Source: an uncultured Eubacterium sp. (GTDB lineage: Bacteria > Bacillota > Clostridia > Lachnospirales > Lachnospiraceae). From it: 64,000 bases of DNA. Location: the NCBI GenBank assembly GCA_910577295.1, contig CAJTLS010000013.1, positions 1-64,000 on the forward strand, in the 5' to 3' direction. The notes beneath the pieces were generated by a model. That model was not told the origin of the DNA. It saw only the letters and a program-made list of their open reading frames with translations, and made no database searches. Below are positions 42,630-52,252 of this stretch, one piece after another. The position numbers and the translations under genes were made by a program. Numbering within the stretch: position 1 is the first letter of the stretch; each line of letters begins with the position of its first letter.

Positions 42630-44312
42630 TCACTCTTCCTCCTCCCCATCCTCATTATCGAGTTGGCCTAACATACTAATAGCAATATTTTCACAATGGT
42701 CTGCTACCCTCTCAAAATTAATGGATAATTCATTCATAAAAATGCCTATTTCAGGGGAACATTTTTCTTTTTTCGCCCTTTTCAAATTCTGTTTTTTCAC
42801 TTTTTTATTCAGCGCGTCTATTCTTTCCTCCATAGAATCTATCGCGCGCGCGCCGTCTGTATCCCTTTGCACAAAGGCGTCCACTGTCACACTGACAATA
42901 TTTTGTATTTCTGCCGTATATACTTTCAGCTCTTTCCTCGTTTTCTTTGGCCATATAGCCCCGGACTTGGCTATCTTGGCCGACTCATCCGCAATATTGC
43001 ACGCATGGTCACTCATTCTCTCAAAATCCCGAATGCAGTATAACAGCATATTGCAATCATCGCTATTTTCCGGCAGTAAATTTTGCATTGATATTTTGTG
43101 CAGATATTCCGTCAGCTCCCGCTCATAGCGGTTAATTTTTTCTTCCGTCTGCTTCACCTTTTTTCGCTTATTTCCATCAAGAACATCGGCCAGCGCTGTC
43201 GTCACATTTTCCTGCGCCAGCCGCGCCATCTCATTCACCGAATGCCGGCACTGCTCTAAAGCCAGCGCCGGCGTCTCCAGAAAACGGACATCCAGTCTGG
43301 CAAATTCACTATCTCTCTCGTCTTCCCCTGCCTGAACGGTCAGCACCGCTAATTTCTCAAGACCGTTGGCAAACGGAAGTAACAGTATAGTCGCGCCTAT
43401 ATTGAACAGACTGTGTACAACCGCAATGCCTGCTGCATTTGCAGGCACCCCCATAAACGCAAAGTGCAAAATCATATTGAGTCCGTAAAAAGCAAGTATA
43501 AACACTACAGTTCCTATCACATTGAAATACAGATGGACAATCGCCGCACGCTTGGCATTCTTTCCAGCTCCGATAGACGATAGTATCGCGGTAACACAGG
43601 TTCCTATATTTTGTCCCATAATTATTGGTATGGCTGTCGCATAAGTGACGCTACCCGTCGCACACAAAGCCTGTAAAATACCTATCGAGGCCGACGAACT
43701 TTGTATAATGGCAGTCAGCAGTGTCCCCGCCAGCATTCCTAATATCGGATTTGAGAACATCGTCAGCATTCCGGTAAACTCCGGCACCTCTGCCAGCGGT
43801 TTCACAGCCCCGCTCATCGTCTCCATACCAAACATCAACACTGCAAATCCGATAAATATGGCCCCGACATCTCTTCGTTTATCTTGTCCCGCCCTCATAA
43901 TCAGGATAATGCCGACCAGCGCCAGCAACGGTGTAAAGGAAGACGGTTTCAACAGACGAATAAAGAAGTTCTGGCTTTCTATTCCCGTTAAACTGAGCAG
44001 CCATGAGGTCATCGTAGTGCCGATATTGGCTCCCATAATCACTCCTACTGCCTGCCCCAGTTTCATAATACCGGAGTTTACAAACCCCACTACCGTTACC
44101 GTCGTAGCAGAAGACGACTGTATTACTGCCGTTATTCCCGCACCTAAAAGTACGGCTTTCAAACGATTATCCGTAAGGCGCTCTAATATCCGCTCCAAAC
44201 GTCCGCCGGATATTTTAGCCAGCCCCTCTCCCATAATATGCATTCCATATAGAAAAAAAGACAGACCTCCAACTAGAGATATTGCCTGAAAAAAGATTTC
44301 GGAAAGATTCAT
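42630..44312 (-). CDS. Na/Pi cotransporter family protein with PhoU-like domain
   Basis: 560 residues. The N-terminal half has about eight helices with two QSSSA repeats, VIQSSSATTVTVV and AIIQSSSASIGIL, the hallmark of Na/phosphate symporters (PNaS/NptA). The C-terminal half (about 340-555) is a cytoplasmic PhoU-like helical bundle with coiled segments. It probably imports or balances phosphate. RBS AAGGAGG. It follows the ABC transporter gene by 60 nt. Confidence 0.92.
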   Translation of the reverse strand: MNLSEIFFQAISLVGGLSFFLYGMHIMGEGLAKISGGRLERILERLTDNRLKAVLLGAGITAVIQSSSATTVTVVGFVNSGIMKLGQAVGVIMGANIGTTMTSWLLSLTGIESQNFFIRLLKPSSFTPLLALVGIILIMRAGQDKRRDVGAIFIGFAVLMFGMETMSGAVKPLAEVPEFTGMLTMFSNPILGMLAGTLLTAIIQSSSASIGILQALCATGSVTYATAIPIIMGQNIGTCVTAILSSIGAGKNAKRAAIVHLYFNVIGTVVFILAFYGLNMILHFAFMGVPANAAGIAVVHSLFNIGATILLLPFANGLEKLAVLTVQAGEDERDSEFARLDVRFLETPALALEQCRHSVNEMARLAQENVTTALADVLDGNKRKKVKQTEEKINRYERELTEYLHKISMQNLLPENSDDCNMLLYCIRDFERMSDHACNIADESAKIAKSGAIWPKKTRKELKVYTAEIQNIVSVTVDAFVQRDTDGARAIDSMEERIDALNKKVKKQNLKRAKKEKCSPEIGIFMNELSINFERVADHCENIAISMLGQLDNEDGEEEE

Positions 44313-44372
44313 ACACCTACGCCTCCTTAAAGCTTTGGACCCTGTTATCCTATAGTATTGTTAAAAATATAC

Positions 44373-46100
44373 TCAGCTATTCACATCGTATAGATGACGG
44401 TATACCCCGTCTGCTCTCATCAGCTCCTCATGCGTGCCGCTCTCTGCAATTCCATCCTCCGTCAGCACAAGTATTTTTTCCGCATTGCGTATCGTCGAAA
44501 GACGGTGAGCAATCACAAATGTTGTACGGTTTTTTGCCAACTTTTCCAACGATTCCTGTACGACTTTTTCACTTTCATTATCCAGAGCCGAAGTAGCTTC
44601 GTCAAAAATCAAAATCGGCGGGTTTTTCAGAAATACCCGGGCAATCGAAAGACGCTGCTTCTGACCGCCGGATAACTTTATCCCCCGCTGTCCGATATCT
44701 GTCTCGTACCCATTTGGCAGAGACATAATAAAATCATGGGCATTCGCTTCTTTTGCAGCCTGAATAATTTCTTCCCTGCCAGCCTTTGGCTTCCCATAGC
44801 CAATGTTATCGTATATCGTTCCTGCAAAAAGATAGACCTCCTGCTGTACAATTCCTATATGATTCCGCAGGCTCTTGAGCTTGATATCTCGTACATCTGT
44901 TCCGTCAATTCGGATGCTCCCCTCTGTCACTTCATAGAAACGGGGAATAAGGCTGCACAGTGTACTCTTCCCTGCACCGGAACTTCCCACTAAGGCAATA
45001 TAAGAACCTGCCTTCACTGATAAATTCACATGATTGAGTACCATTTCTGTATTATCCTCATAATGGAAAGCTACATCATTAAATTCAATATTACCTTTTA
45101 CATTGTGGATATCAACTGCACCCTCACGGTCTTCGATGTCCGGCTGCAAATTCAAAATTTCCATAAAACGCTCAAAACCTGTATATCCATTCTGAAATTG
45201 CTCTGTAAAATCAATCAGTCTCCTGACTGGTTCCGTAAAAATATTAATATAGAGCAGGAACGTTACTAAATCTGTGACACTGACAATCCCTTTTGTAACA
45301 AGAACCGCTCCACTCACTAAAACGATAATCTGAATCAGCATCGTAAATGCTCCCAGACCGGCATGATACCCTCCCATATAGAAATAACTGTCCTTCTTGG
45401 CGCTAAGAAAACCATCATTTCCACGACGGAATTTTTTCTTTTCTATATTTTCATTGGCAAATGACTTAACCACACGGATCCCGGATAAGTTATCTTCAAT
45501 CTGTGCGTTAATCTCTGCAATCTGCTCACGATTTCTCCGAAATGCCCGTTTCATTTTCTTATTAAAATAAAAGGCATACACAAACATTATCGGAATAAGT
45601 ATAAACGCTGCCAACGTAAGCCACGGACTAATCATTAACAAAATGACAAAGGCACCAATCAGTTTAATAAAAGAAATCACCAGATTCTCCGGCCCGTGAT
45701 GTAACAACTCCGTAATATCAAACAAATCAGATGTAATACGGGACATGAGCTGTCCCACTTTCTGGTCGTCATAAAAAGAAAAAGATAATTTCTGATAATG
45801 CTCAAAAATTTCAGCACGCATATCATATTCCATGCGCGCCCCCATCACATGCCCGTAATTAGAAACGAAAAAGTTACAATAACATTCTATGGCAACCAAT
45901 CCTACCATAAGCGCCCCTAACAGATAAATGGTATGCAGAGCCTCATCCATCGGCCAGTATATAACATCCTGCGTAATGTAACGAACAAGAACAGGTATTA
46001 CCAGTACGGTTCCCGCCTCTATAAGCGCAAAGAAAATATCGGCAAAAAAGACTTTCTTATATGGTTTATAATAACTAATCATCTTCTTAAAGTTACTCAT
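44373..46100 (-). CDS. ABC exporter, fused permease and ATPase
   Basis: 575 residues. Six helices in the N-terminal half (about 20-310) are followed by the ATPase: Walker A GSSGAGKST, signature LSGGQKQR, Walker B ILIFDEATSALD, H-loop AHRLST. It acts as a homo- or heterodimer exporting lipids, peptides or drugs. Its start overlaps the aminotransferase stop (ATGAGTAA), giving translational coupling. Confidence 0.93.
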   Translation of the reverse strand: MSNFKKMISYYKPYKKVFFADIFFALIEAGTVLVIPVLVRYITQDVIYWPMDEALHTIYLLGALMVGLVAIECYCNFFVSNYGHVMGARMEYDMRAEIFEHYQKLSFSFYDDQKVGQLMSRITSDLFDITELLHHGPENLVISFIKLIGAFVILLMISPWLTLAAFILIPIMFVYAFYFNKKMKRAFRRNREQIAEINAQIEDNLSGIRVVKSFANENIEKKKFRRGNDGFLSAKKDSYFYMGGYHAGLGAFTMLIQIIVLVSGAVLVTKGIVSVTDLVTFLLYINIFTEPVRRLIDFTEQFQNGYTGFERFMEILNLQPDIEDREGAVDIHNVKGNIEFNDVAFHYEDNTEMVLNHVNLSVKAGSYIALVGSSGAGKSTLCSLIPRFYEVTEGSIRIDGTDVRDIKLKSLRNHIGIVQQEVYLFAGTIYDNIGYGKPKAGREEIIQAAKEANAHDFIMSLPNGYETDIGQRGIKLSGGQKQRLSIARVFLKNPPILIFDEATSALDNESEKVVQESLEKLAKNRTTFVIAHRLSTIRNAEKILVLTEDGIAESGTHEELMRADGVYRHLYDVNS

Positions 46101-47277
46101 GGTATGCCTCCGCTAACTTTTGGAAAGCCGGCAGCGCCGCCTCAATCTGCTCCGTACTGACACAGTATGAAATACGGACAAACCCCGGCGTTCCGAAACT
46201 ATCCGATGCCACTAATAACAGTTCATACTCTTTCGCTTTCTCGGCAAAGGCTGCGGCATCTTCCTCCAATGCCTCTACAAAGAGATAAAAGGCCCCATCC
46301 GGCTTAATGCAGCGATAGCCATAATCGGTAAGCGCCTGATACAGCAAATCCCTGTTTTTCTTATAGATATTCACATCCGACGTCTGCCCGATACAACGGC
46401 TGATTACTTTCTGAAACAGGCTTGGCGCACACACATACCCAAGCGCGCGTCCGGCGCCGCAAACAGATGCATATACTAAGTTCCCATCTTTTACCTTGTC
46501 AGAAACGGCAATATAGCCAATCCGTTCTCCCGGTAAAGACAACGATTTACTATACGAATAACATACGATTGTATTGTCATAATAATTCATCAAATACGGA
46601 ACATTCACATCATCATATACCAATTCCCGATATGGCTCATCAGCAATAAGAAAGATTTCTTTTCCGTACTCAGACTGTTTATTTCTCAGAATCGTACACA
46701 TTTGTTCAATACATTCTCCGGTGATAACAACGCCGGTCGGATTGTTTGGCGAATTGACAATCACTCCTTTTGTGTTTGGCGTAACAGCTTTTTCAAAGGC
46801 CTCCAAATCAATCTGAAAGTCCTTTGTATCACACTGCACAACAACCAAACGGGAACCTGTCATTTCCACAAATACACGGTATTCTGGAAAAAAGGGAGCA
46901 AACACGATGAATTCGTCTTCCGGTTCCGCCAACGCTTTTAATGTAATTGTCAGAGATGCTGCTGCTCCTGCCGTAATATAAAAGTTATTAGCAGATAACG
47001 ATGTACCCTGTGTTTCATTCACATAAGCGGCGAGTTTCTGGCGGAGTTCCATATCTCCCACTGCTGATGTATAACTGTGAAGCGCTACCGCATCCTCCTC
47101 TAGCAAATCCTGAACTGCCTCTTTTACACAATCCGGCGCAGGAACACTTGGATTTCCTATACTAAAATCAAATACATTCTCCGCTCCAATCTCTGCTTTT
47201 CTCTTGTTGCCATACTCAAACAAATCACGAATCGCAGACGGATTTGTCCCTAATTGTAACATTTCTTTTGAAACCAT
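46093..47277 (-). CDS. Pyridoxal-phosphate aminotransferase, class I
   Basis: 394 residues. Motifs: FSIGNPSVPAP, NSPNNPTGVV, ADEPYRELVYDD and the PLP-Lys box YSKSLSLPGERIGY; Arg is conserved near the C-terminus (VRISYC). It transaminates an amino acid such as aspartate or an aromatic one; specificity unknown. The leader contains the pseudoknot element at 47283-47420, with GGAGG as its ribosome site. It is coupled to the ABC gene downstream. Confidence 0.9.
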   Translation of the reverse strand: MVSKEMLQLGTNPSAIRDLFEYGNKRKAEIGAENVFDFSIGNPSVPAPDCVKEAVQDLLEEDAVALHSYTSAVGDMELRQKLAAYVNETQGTSLSANNFYITAGAAASLTITLKALAEPEDEFIVFAPFFPEYRVFVEMTGSRLVVVQCDTKDFQIDLEAFEKAVTPNTKGVIVNSPNNPTGVVITGECIEQMCTILRNKQSEYGKEIFLIADEPYRELVYDDVNVPYLMNYYDNTIVCYSYSKSLSLPGERIGYIAVSDKVKDGNLVYASVCGAGRALGYVCAPSLFQKVISRCIGQTSDVNIYKKNRDLLYQALTDYGYRCIKPDGAFYLFVEALEEDAAAFAEKAKEYELLLVASDSFGTPGFVRISYCVSTEQIEAALPAFQKLAEAYHE

Positions 47278-47282
47278 AATAA

Positions 47283-47420
47283 TCCTCCATTCCGAGAACG
47301 TTTTCGTTCGAGGAACCGCACGAGAAAAAACTGTGTTACAGTTTTTTCTCGTGTCGGATAAAGGCCTATTTGTGACGTTCTCGGCACAAATAGGCAGAGC
47401 GAACTTTGTTCACTTTATCC
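47283..47420 (-). promoter_or_regulatory. Pseudoknot leader element, copy D, 5' of the aminotransferase gene
   Basis: It has the same plan as 4305-4444. P1 is GTGAAC/GTTCGC (47399-47413). P2 is CCTATTTGTG/CACAAATAGG (47365-47394). P3 is CACGAGAAAAAACTGT with its complement (47319-47353). The P2 loop (47376-47384, CGTTCTCGG on plus) is complementary over 9 bp to 47292-47300 (CCGAGAACG), next to the ribosome site (47284-47288). The pairing bases differ from copy C but remain complementary. A TCCTC word on the minus strand (47310-47314) could instead pair with the ribosome site. Confidence 0.6.
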
Positions 47421-47430
47421 TCCATTTTTC

Positions 47431-48216
47431 TTATCTATCCAACTGATACCCATGATGCAGCGGTCCGCTGCCCCGCCCTAAATCAAGCCCTGCCGCCAAC
47501 GCGCCTGAAACATACTCCTTGGCTTTATGCACAGCCTCTGTCAGAGAAAGCCCTCGTGCCAGACAGGAAGCAATCGCACTTGATAACGTGCACCCGGTTC
47601 CATGAGTATTCGGATTATCTATCCTCTCTCCCTGAAACCATTTCGCCCTGCCCTCTGCATATAGTAAATCGTTTGAATCATTTATATTATGTCCACCCTT
47701 GCAGAGTACCGCAATCCCATATGCCTGTGAAATCTCTTTCGCCGCTTGCTCCATATCAGCAGCCGAGGCGATTGACCGCCCCCACAAAACCTCCGCTTCT
47801 GGAATGTTTGGTGTAATTACCGAAGCCAATGGAATCAATTTCTCTTTTAATTCCGAAACCGCCTCTTCGCATAATAACCGGGAGCCGCTCGTGGAAACCA
47901 TAACCGGGTCTAAAACAATATTGGTTGCCTGATAGTGACGCAGGGCATCTGCTATCGCCGTTATCAATTTCCCGGAAGAAACCATCCCGATTTTAACCGC
48001 ATCTGGAAAAATATCCGTAAACACAGCATCTAATTGCTGTGTTACAAACTCTGGCGGTACCTCCAAAACTCCTGTTACGCCTTTGGTATTTTGCGCCGTG
48101 ATTGCCGTAACGACACTCATGGCATAGACGTTGTTTGCCATCATCGTCTTCATGTCCGCCTGAATGCCCGCACCACCGCTGCAATCACTGCCCGCTATCG
48201 TCAATGCTGTCTTCAT
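47431..48216 (-). CDS. thiD: Hydroxymethylpyrimidine (phosphate) kinase
   Basis: 261 residues from ATG 48216 (GAGGG upstream; 48228 is an alternative). Ribokinase-fold motifs: ALTIAGSDCSGGAGIQAD at the N-terminus, DPVMVSTSG and NTHGTGCTLSSAIAS (anion hole and catalytic Asp/Gly region). It phosphorylates HMP in thiamine biosynthesis or pyridoxine salvage. No TPP riboswitch motif is seen upstream. A different hairpin element is there instead (48254-48305). Confidence 0.93.
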   Translation of the reverse strand: MKTALTIAGSDCSGGAGIQADMKTMMANNVYAMSVVTAITAQNTKGVTGVLEVPPEFVTQQLDAVFTDIFPDAVKIGMVSSGKLITAIADALRHYQATNIVLDPVMVSTSGSRLLCEEAVSELKEKLIPLASVITPNIPEAEVLWGRSIASAADMEQAAKEISQAYGIAVLCKGGHNINDSNDLLYAEGRAKWFQGERIDNPNTHGTGCTLSSAIASCLARGLSLTEAVHKAKEYVSGALAAGLDLGRGSGPLHHGYQLDR

Positions 48217-48253
48217 ACTAACCCTCATTTCTTCGCTGCTTTGTCCGCATAAT

Positions 48254-48305
48254 ACAACTTTGTGTCAAGCCATGCTATGGCTCTGCAGGCCGCAGACACA
48301 AATTG
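48254..48305 (-). other. Three-way hairpin element 5' of thiD
   Basis: An outer stem, AATTTGTGTC with GACACAAAGTT (one bulge), encloses two small hairpins: AGCCAT/ATGGCT (48268-48282) and CTGC/GCAG (48283-48295). The TTTGTG...CACAAA outer words resemble P2 of the pseudoknot elements. It ends 38 nt upstream of the preferred thiD start. Confidence 0.4.
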
Positions 48306-48332
48306 TCGTGTGAAAAAATCTTATCTTTCACA

Positions 48333-48890
48333 TTAACCTCTCAAATGCTCCCATAATATCCGAATTCCAATAAGGATAAGAATGATGCCTCCTGCAATCT
48401 GCGCCTTCTTTTGAAATTTGTTACCAAACACATGACCAATTTTTATCCCTGCTGCCGAAAATATAAACGTAGTACAGCCAATCAAAAGAACAGCCTTCCA
48501 AATATTTACACGCAGAAAAGCAAAGGTTATACCTGCCGCCAAAGCATCAATACTGGTCGCCACCGCTAATGGAAACATACTTCGGAACGCAAAGGAACAA
48601 TCCGTCTCCCCATCCTGCTCCGTAACCGCTTCCCGAATCATATTAATACCAAGTAACAATAACAGGGAAAACGCAATCCAATGGTCGATTGCTTCAATCA
48701 TACGCTGAAACTGGCTTCCTAACAAATATCCAATCAAAGGCATAAGGGCCTGAAAACCGCCAAAATAGACACCGACAATTACCGCATGTTTTATCTTTAA
48801 TTTATCAAGCGACAGTCCTTTGCAGACAGAGACCGCAAAAGCATCCATTGAAAGGGCAACCGCAAATAAAAAGAGTTCAGCCAATCCCAT
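48333..48890 (-). CDS. mntP: Manganese efflux pump MntP family
   Basis: 185 residues from ATG 48890 (AGAGG 6 nt upstream), with six helices. Repeated motifs ALSMDAFAVSVCKGL and ATSIDALAAGITFAFL give the two Asp-bearing helices of the MntP/DUF204 fold. It exports Mn. A longer frame to 48977 adds unrelated residues. No yybP-ykoY-type leader is visible. Confidence 0.93.
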   Translation of the reverse strand: MGLAELFLFAVALSMDAFAVSVCKGLSLDKLKIKHAVIVGVYFGGFQALMPLIGYLLGSQFQRMIEAIDHWIAFSLLLLLGINMIREAVTEQDGETDCSFAFRSMFPLAVATSIDALAAGITFAFLRVNIWKAVLLIGCTTFIFSAAGIKIGHVFGNKFQKKAQIAGGIILILIGIRILWEHLRG

Positions 48891-48982
48891 ACATAACCTC
48901 TTTCCCGCAAAGTGAATGACCAGTTTTCTTTGCCTTATTGCTATCCATAAACTACCATATTTACTTTTCCATGTCAACGTTC

Positions 48983-49894
48983 TTAAAGAGTGTAAAGCAC
49001 TCTCTCATATTCTGCCAAATGTTTCGTCTTTTTAATCCTTTTCCATACTTTTGCACTATCTGGATGTGCTGTCGCCATATACGACCATATTTCTTTCATT
49101 TTATACAAAACCGGAATCTCCGGCATAATCTTTTCATAAGCGTGTTGCAACTCTTTCGCATATTGAATATGTTCCTGCCAACTCATCGCCTGTTTCGTTT
49201 TTATTTCCCGCACAAGAGCCGGATTGGCAATCAACCCGCGTCCAATCATGATTTGCTCCACCGTAGGAAACCGCTCGCAAAATCTCTCATAGTCTTCTAC
49301 TGAATTGATATCACCATTATAGCAGACCGGATTCACACTATTTTCCAACGCCTCTTCGAATACATCCCAATCCGGTCTGCCGCGATAAAAATCTGCCCTG
49401 ACACGGGGATGTATCGTCAGCTCGCAGATTGGGTACTGATTATATATTGCCAGTATATCCCGAAATTCAGATGGCTCATTGCGTCCGATACGGGTCTTGA
49501 TTGATATTGGCACAGTCAACTTGTCAAAAATTTCTCCTAAAAAGCGGTTCAATCCCTCCAAATCACTTAGAAATCCTGAACCTCTGCCCTTTGCAACAAC
49601 CGTTCCTGACGGGCAGCCAAGATTCAAATTAATTTCCGAATACCCATATTCAATTAACCTTTCTGCCGTATATAGAAACTCATCCGCATGGTTGCTCAAA
49701 ATTTGCGGAACAAGCGGTATTCCCCTGTTATTTTCCGGCAGAACATCCCTCTTTTCCCGGCTTTTGAAGTCGTGATTGGATGTCGGTGAAACAAAGGGCG
49801 TATAATATTTTTCTAAACCCGGAAATCTGTCATGGTGTATGTTGCGGTATATATATGTCGTAATGCCTTCTAACGGCGCCATGTAAAATTTCAT
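48983..49894 (-). CDS. tRNA-dihydrouridine synthase family protein
   Basis: 303 residues, a TIM-barrel FMN enzyme. The N-terminus MAPLEGITTYIYRN, NLGCPSGTVVAKGRGSGF (Cys catalytic) and SIKTRIG are typical of Dus. It reduces uridine in tRNA D-loops. The start overlaps the DNA-repair protein stop by 4 nt. Which Dus subtype it is cannot be told. Confidence 0.88.
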   Translation of the reverse strand: MKFYMAPLEGITTYIYRNIHHDRFPGLEKYYTPFVSPTSNHDFKSREKRDVLPENNRGIPLVPQILSNHADEFLYTAERLIEYGYSEINLNLGCPSGTVVAKGRGSGFLSDLEGLNRFLGEIFDKLTVPISIKTRIGRNEPSEFRDILAIYNQYPICELTIHPRVRADFYRGRPDWDVFEEALENSVNPVCYNGDINSVEDYERFCERFPTVEQIMIGRGLIANPALVREIKTKQAMSWQEHIQYAKELQHAYEKIMPEIPVLYKMKEIWSYMATAHPDSAKVWKRIKKTKHLAEYERVLYTL

Positions 49895-50661
49895 CCCTCA
49901 TTAAACTCCTTCATATATTTGCGGAAGCGCAACGGCAGCAATTGTCTCTGCAAATTTGGATTGACGCGCTCCTTTATCGCTATTTTATCGACAAACACTT
50001 TCCATAGTTTCCGCATCGCCTCTTCTTCTTTCGAATACGACAACTGCAATTCATCTGGATTGACGTCTTCCATGGCTGCATAAATAACAGCTTCTCCCTT
50101 GTCGTGAATGAGCACTGTCCGATGAACCGTATCTGCAATAATCCACTTCTCTTCATAAAAGCGGTCTGCAAAATGGTCTGCCATATAGGGTAAAATAGCG
50201 TTCTTAGGGTTTATTCTAGCAAATAATGCTTCATTTTCCAATTCCTCAAAACGAAGAAATTGAACAAAATGACAGATTTCATTATCTACATGCTTTTCTA
50301 TATCGCACAAGATCTGCATGTGGGGAGCTGTCAGATGCTGCAGCGCCTTGTTTCCCATATACAGCCCCTCAATAATCAGCCGGTACATGGCGTCTGCTTT
50401 GTCTGTCCGATAAGAAACTGACACCTTGTGCAGAAACTCATATGCCTGTCTTGATACATCCCGTTGTACAGTTCTCGCCACCTTAACCGCCCGCTCAAAA
50501 TCTGTCTCTACCGATATATATTCACAAAATAATTGACGGTTAAAGTCCTCTTCTTTCACCTGAATTTCATTATTGCGGTGTCCATGCCTATCCTCATAGG
50601 CCCGATAAATTGCGGAAAAAATCCCCTCTGCCGTGTTTTCACATAAATATACATTTCGCAT
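49891..50661 (-). CDS. Putative DNA metabolism protein, partner of a radical SAM enzyme (TIGR03915 family)
   Basis: 256 residues from ATG 50661. Features remembered from the TIGR03915/DUF4130 family are VYLCENTAEGIFSAIYRAYE at the N-terminus and RFEELENEALFARINPKNAILP and ADHFADRFYEEKWII in the second half. The family is known only by its constant pairing with the radical SAM gene upstream, as here with a 4-nt gap. A role in DNA repair is assumed, not shown. Confidence 0.85.
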   Translation of the reverse strand: MRNVYLCENTAEGIFSAIYRAYEDRHGHRNNEIQVKEEDFNRQLFCEYISVETDFERAVKVARTVQRDVSRQAYEFLHKVSVSYRTDKADAMYRLIIEGLYMGNKALQHLTAPHMQILCDIEKHVDNEICHFVQFLRFEELENEALFARINPKNAILPYMADHFADRFYEEKWIIADTVHRTVLIHDKGEAVIYAAMEDVNPDELQLSYSKEEEAMRKLWKVFVDKIAIKERVNPNLQRQLLPLRFRKYMKEFNEG

Positions 50662-50665
50662 ACAT

Positions 50666-52078
50666 CTACACCCCAAAATCTTCTAAAGTCATTTGCTGAA
50701 ACGTTGTTGTTCCTGTCAATCCGGGAGGAAGTTTTTCTTTTAATCCTAATAAATTGGTAAGAATAAACGATTGTTCCAAACGGATTGGCATCATCATTTT
50801 GCCATGGCAGGTAATAAAATACATAGCCCGTTTCAATACTACCCCGAACTTTTTGAGCGAGGCATAATCGAGGCTTCCCAGCCGCCTTGCCGTCACAATC
50901 CGTTTCGCAGACTTCACTCCAATCCCCGGTACCCGCAAAAGCGTATGATAATCAGCCTTTTCCACCTCCACGGGAAACTGCTCTAAATGATTAAGAGCCC
51001 AGTTGCATTTGGGGTCTATCTGTACATTGAGATTCGGCTGGTCCGCCGTAATAATTTCTTCTGCTTTAAACTGATAAAAGCGCAGTAAAAAATCAGCCTG
51101 ATAGAGACGGTGTTCCCTCAATAACGGAGGACCGAACTCCGTCGTATCTGGAAGTAATTCATCTCCTGTCGTGTTGACAAAAGCGGAATAGAAAACCCTT
51201 TTTAAATCAAATTGATGATATAAAGCCTCTGCCATATGGACAATCTCGTAATCACTCTCCGGTGTGGCCCCAATTATCATCTGCGTACTCTGACCAGCAG
51301 GAACGAAACTCTGCCCCGGATGGCTTTCCTGAAGGCAATGTGTAGAAGACTCACGAAGTTTTGGCACATTTACCATCTGTTTATACTGCTGCTCCAAACT
51401 GCCCACTACTGGTGATGAATAGGAAGGAAGCATCCCCTGTGACTGCTCGCTTCCAGATAACAGATAACTCTCCTTACGCCCCATCTGAATCTGTCTCATC
51501 GGCGTCAATATTTTCCTTCTGCTCTTCTGTGGTGCCAATGTCCGCAATCCCTCTGCCGTTGGCAGCTCCATATTAACGCTCATGCGGTCAACAATCCATC
51601 CGGTCTTTTCGATTAATAATGGATTTGCCCCCGGTATTGCTTTCACATGAATATAACCGTTAAAACGGTACTTCGTACGCAGCAAATACACTGCCTGATA
51701 GATGCTCTCCATCGTGTCATCCGGATTATTTCGTATGCCGGAACTCAAAAAAAGTCCCTCAATATAGTTGCGGCGGTAAAATGCTATCGTTAATTCCGCA
51801 ATCTCTTCTGGTTTAAAAGTTGCTCTCGGCACATCATTGGAACAACGGTTTAAACAATATTTACAATCATAAACACATTCATTCGTCTGCAATATTTTTA
51901 AGAGGGAAATACATCTCCCATCTGCCGCAAAACAATGACAAAGCCCTCTGGATACGGCGTTCCCCATCGTTCCTTTCACTCCCCGGCGGCTGGAGCCGCT
52001 CGATGTGCAGGACACATCATACTTTGCGGCATCAGTCAAAATCTCTAATTTTTTAAATATTTCCTGTGATAGCGCCAT
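50666..52078 (-). CDS. Putative DNA modification/repair radical SAM protein (TIGR03916 family)
   Basis: About 470 residues from ATG 52078 (GGAGG 8 nt upstream). The radical SAM cluster motif is CVYDCKYCLNRCS (Cx3CxxC). The C-terminal region has a helix-hairpin-helix, LLRVPGIGVKSAKRIVTAR, that suggests DNA contact. The pair with the next gene is the standard arrangement. Role presumed in DNA modification or repair. Confidence 0.88.
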   Translation of the reverse strand: MALSQEIFKKLEILTDAAKYDVSCTSSGSSRRGVKGTMGNAVSRGLCHCFAADGRCISLLKILQTNECVYDCKYCLNRCSNDVPRATFKPEEIAELTIAFYRRNYIEGLFLSSGIRNNPDDTMESIYQAVYLLRTKYRFNGYIHVKAIPGANPLLIEKTGWIVDRMSVNMELPTAEGLRTLAPQKSRRKILTPMRQIQMGRKESYLLSGSEQSQGMLPSYSSPVVGSLEQQYKQMVNVPKLRESSTHCLQESHPGQSFVPAGQSTQMIIGATPESDYEIVHMAEALYHQFDLKRVFYSAFVNTTGDELLPDTTEFGPPLLREHRLYQADFLLRFYQFKAEEIITADQPNLNVQIDPKCNWALNHLEQFPVEVEKADYHTLLRVPGIGVKSAKRIVTARRLGSLDYASLKKFGVVLKRAMYFITCHGKMMMPIRLEQSFILTNLLGLKEKLPPGLTGTTTFQQMTLEDFGV

Positions 52079-52164
52079 AGAAATTTCCTCCATGCCAAAA
52101 TTTTATATAGAACGTATGTTTGTATATTAGCATATCCTTTATTCTTTGTAAAGAGGAAGCCCGC

Positions 52165-52216
52165 AAAAAAAGGGAATAAGAATCTCCACACTACTTTCTG
52201 AGAGATTCTTATTCCC
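52165..52216 (-). terminator. Terminator after the transporter gene
   Basis: On minus, GGGAATAAGAATCTC pairs with its 15-nt complement (52172-52216), followed by seven T (52165-52171). It ends the 52253-53617 transcript. Confidence 0.85.
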
Positions 52217-52252
52217 TTCTGTATATAGACTGTTTTCAGAGGTGATATAACT

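Noticed and set aside
48217..48332. TPP riboswitch upstream of thiD
   Set aside because: The conserved CTGAGA and ACCTGATCTGG-type words are missing on the minus strand.
48891..48982. yybP-ykoY manganese riboswitch before mntP
   Set aside because: The gap is too short and does not show the conserved loop sequences.
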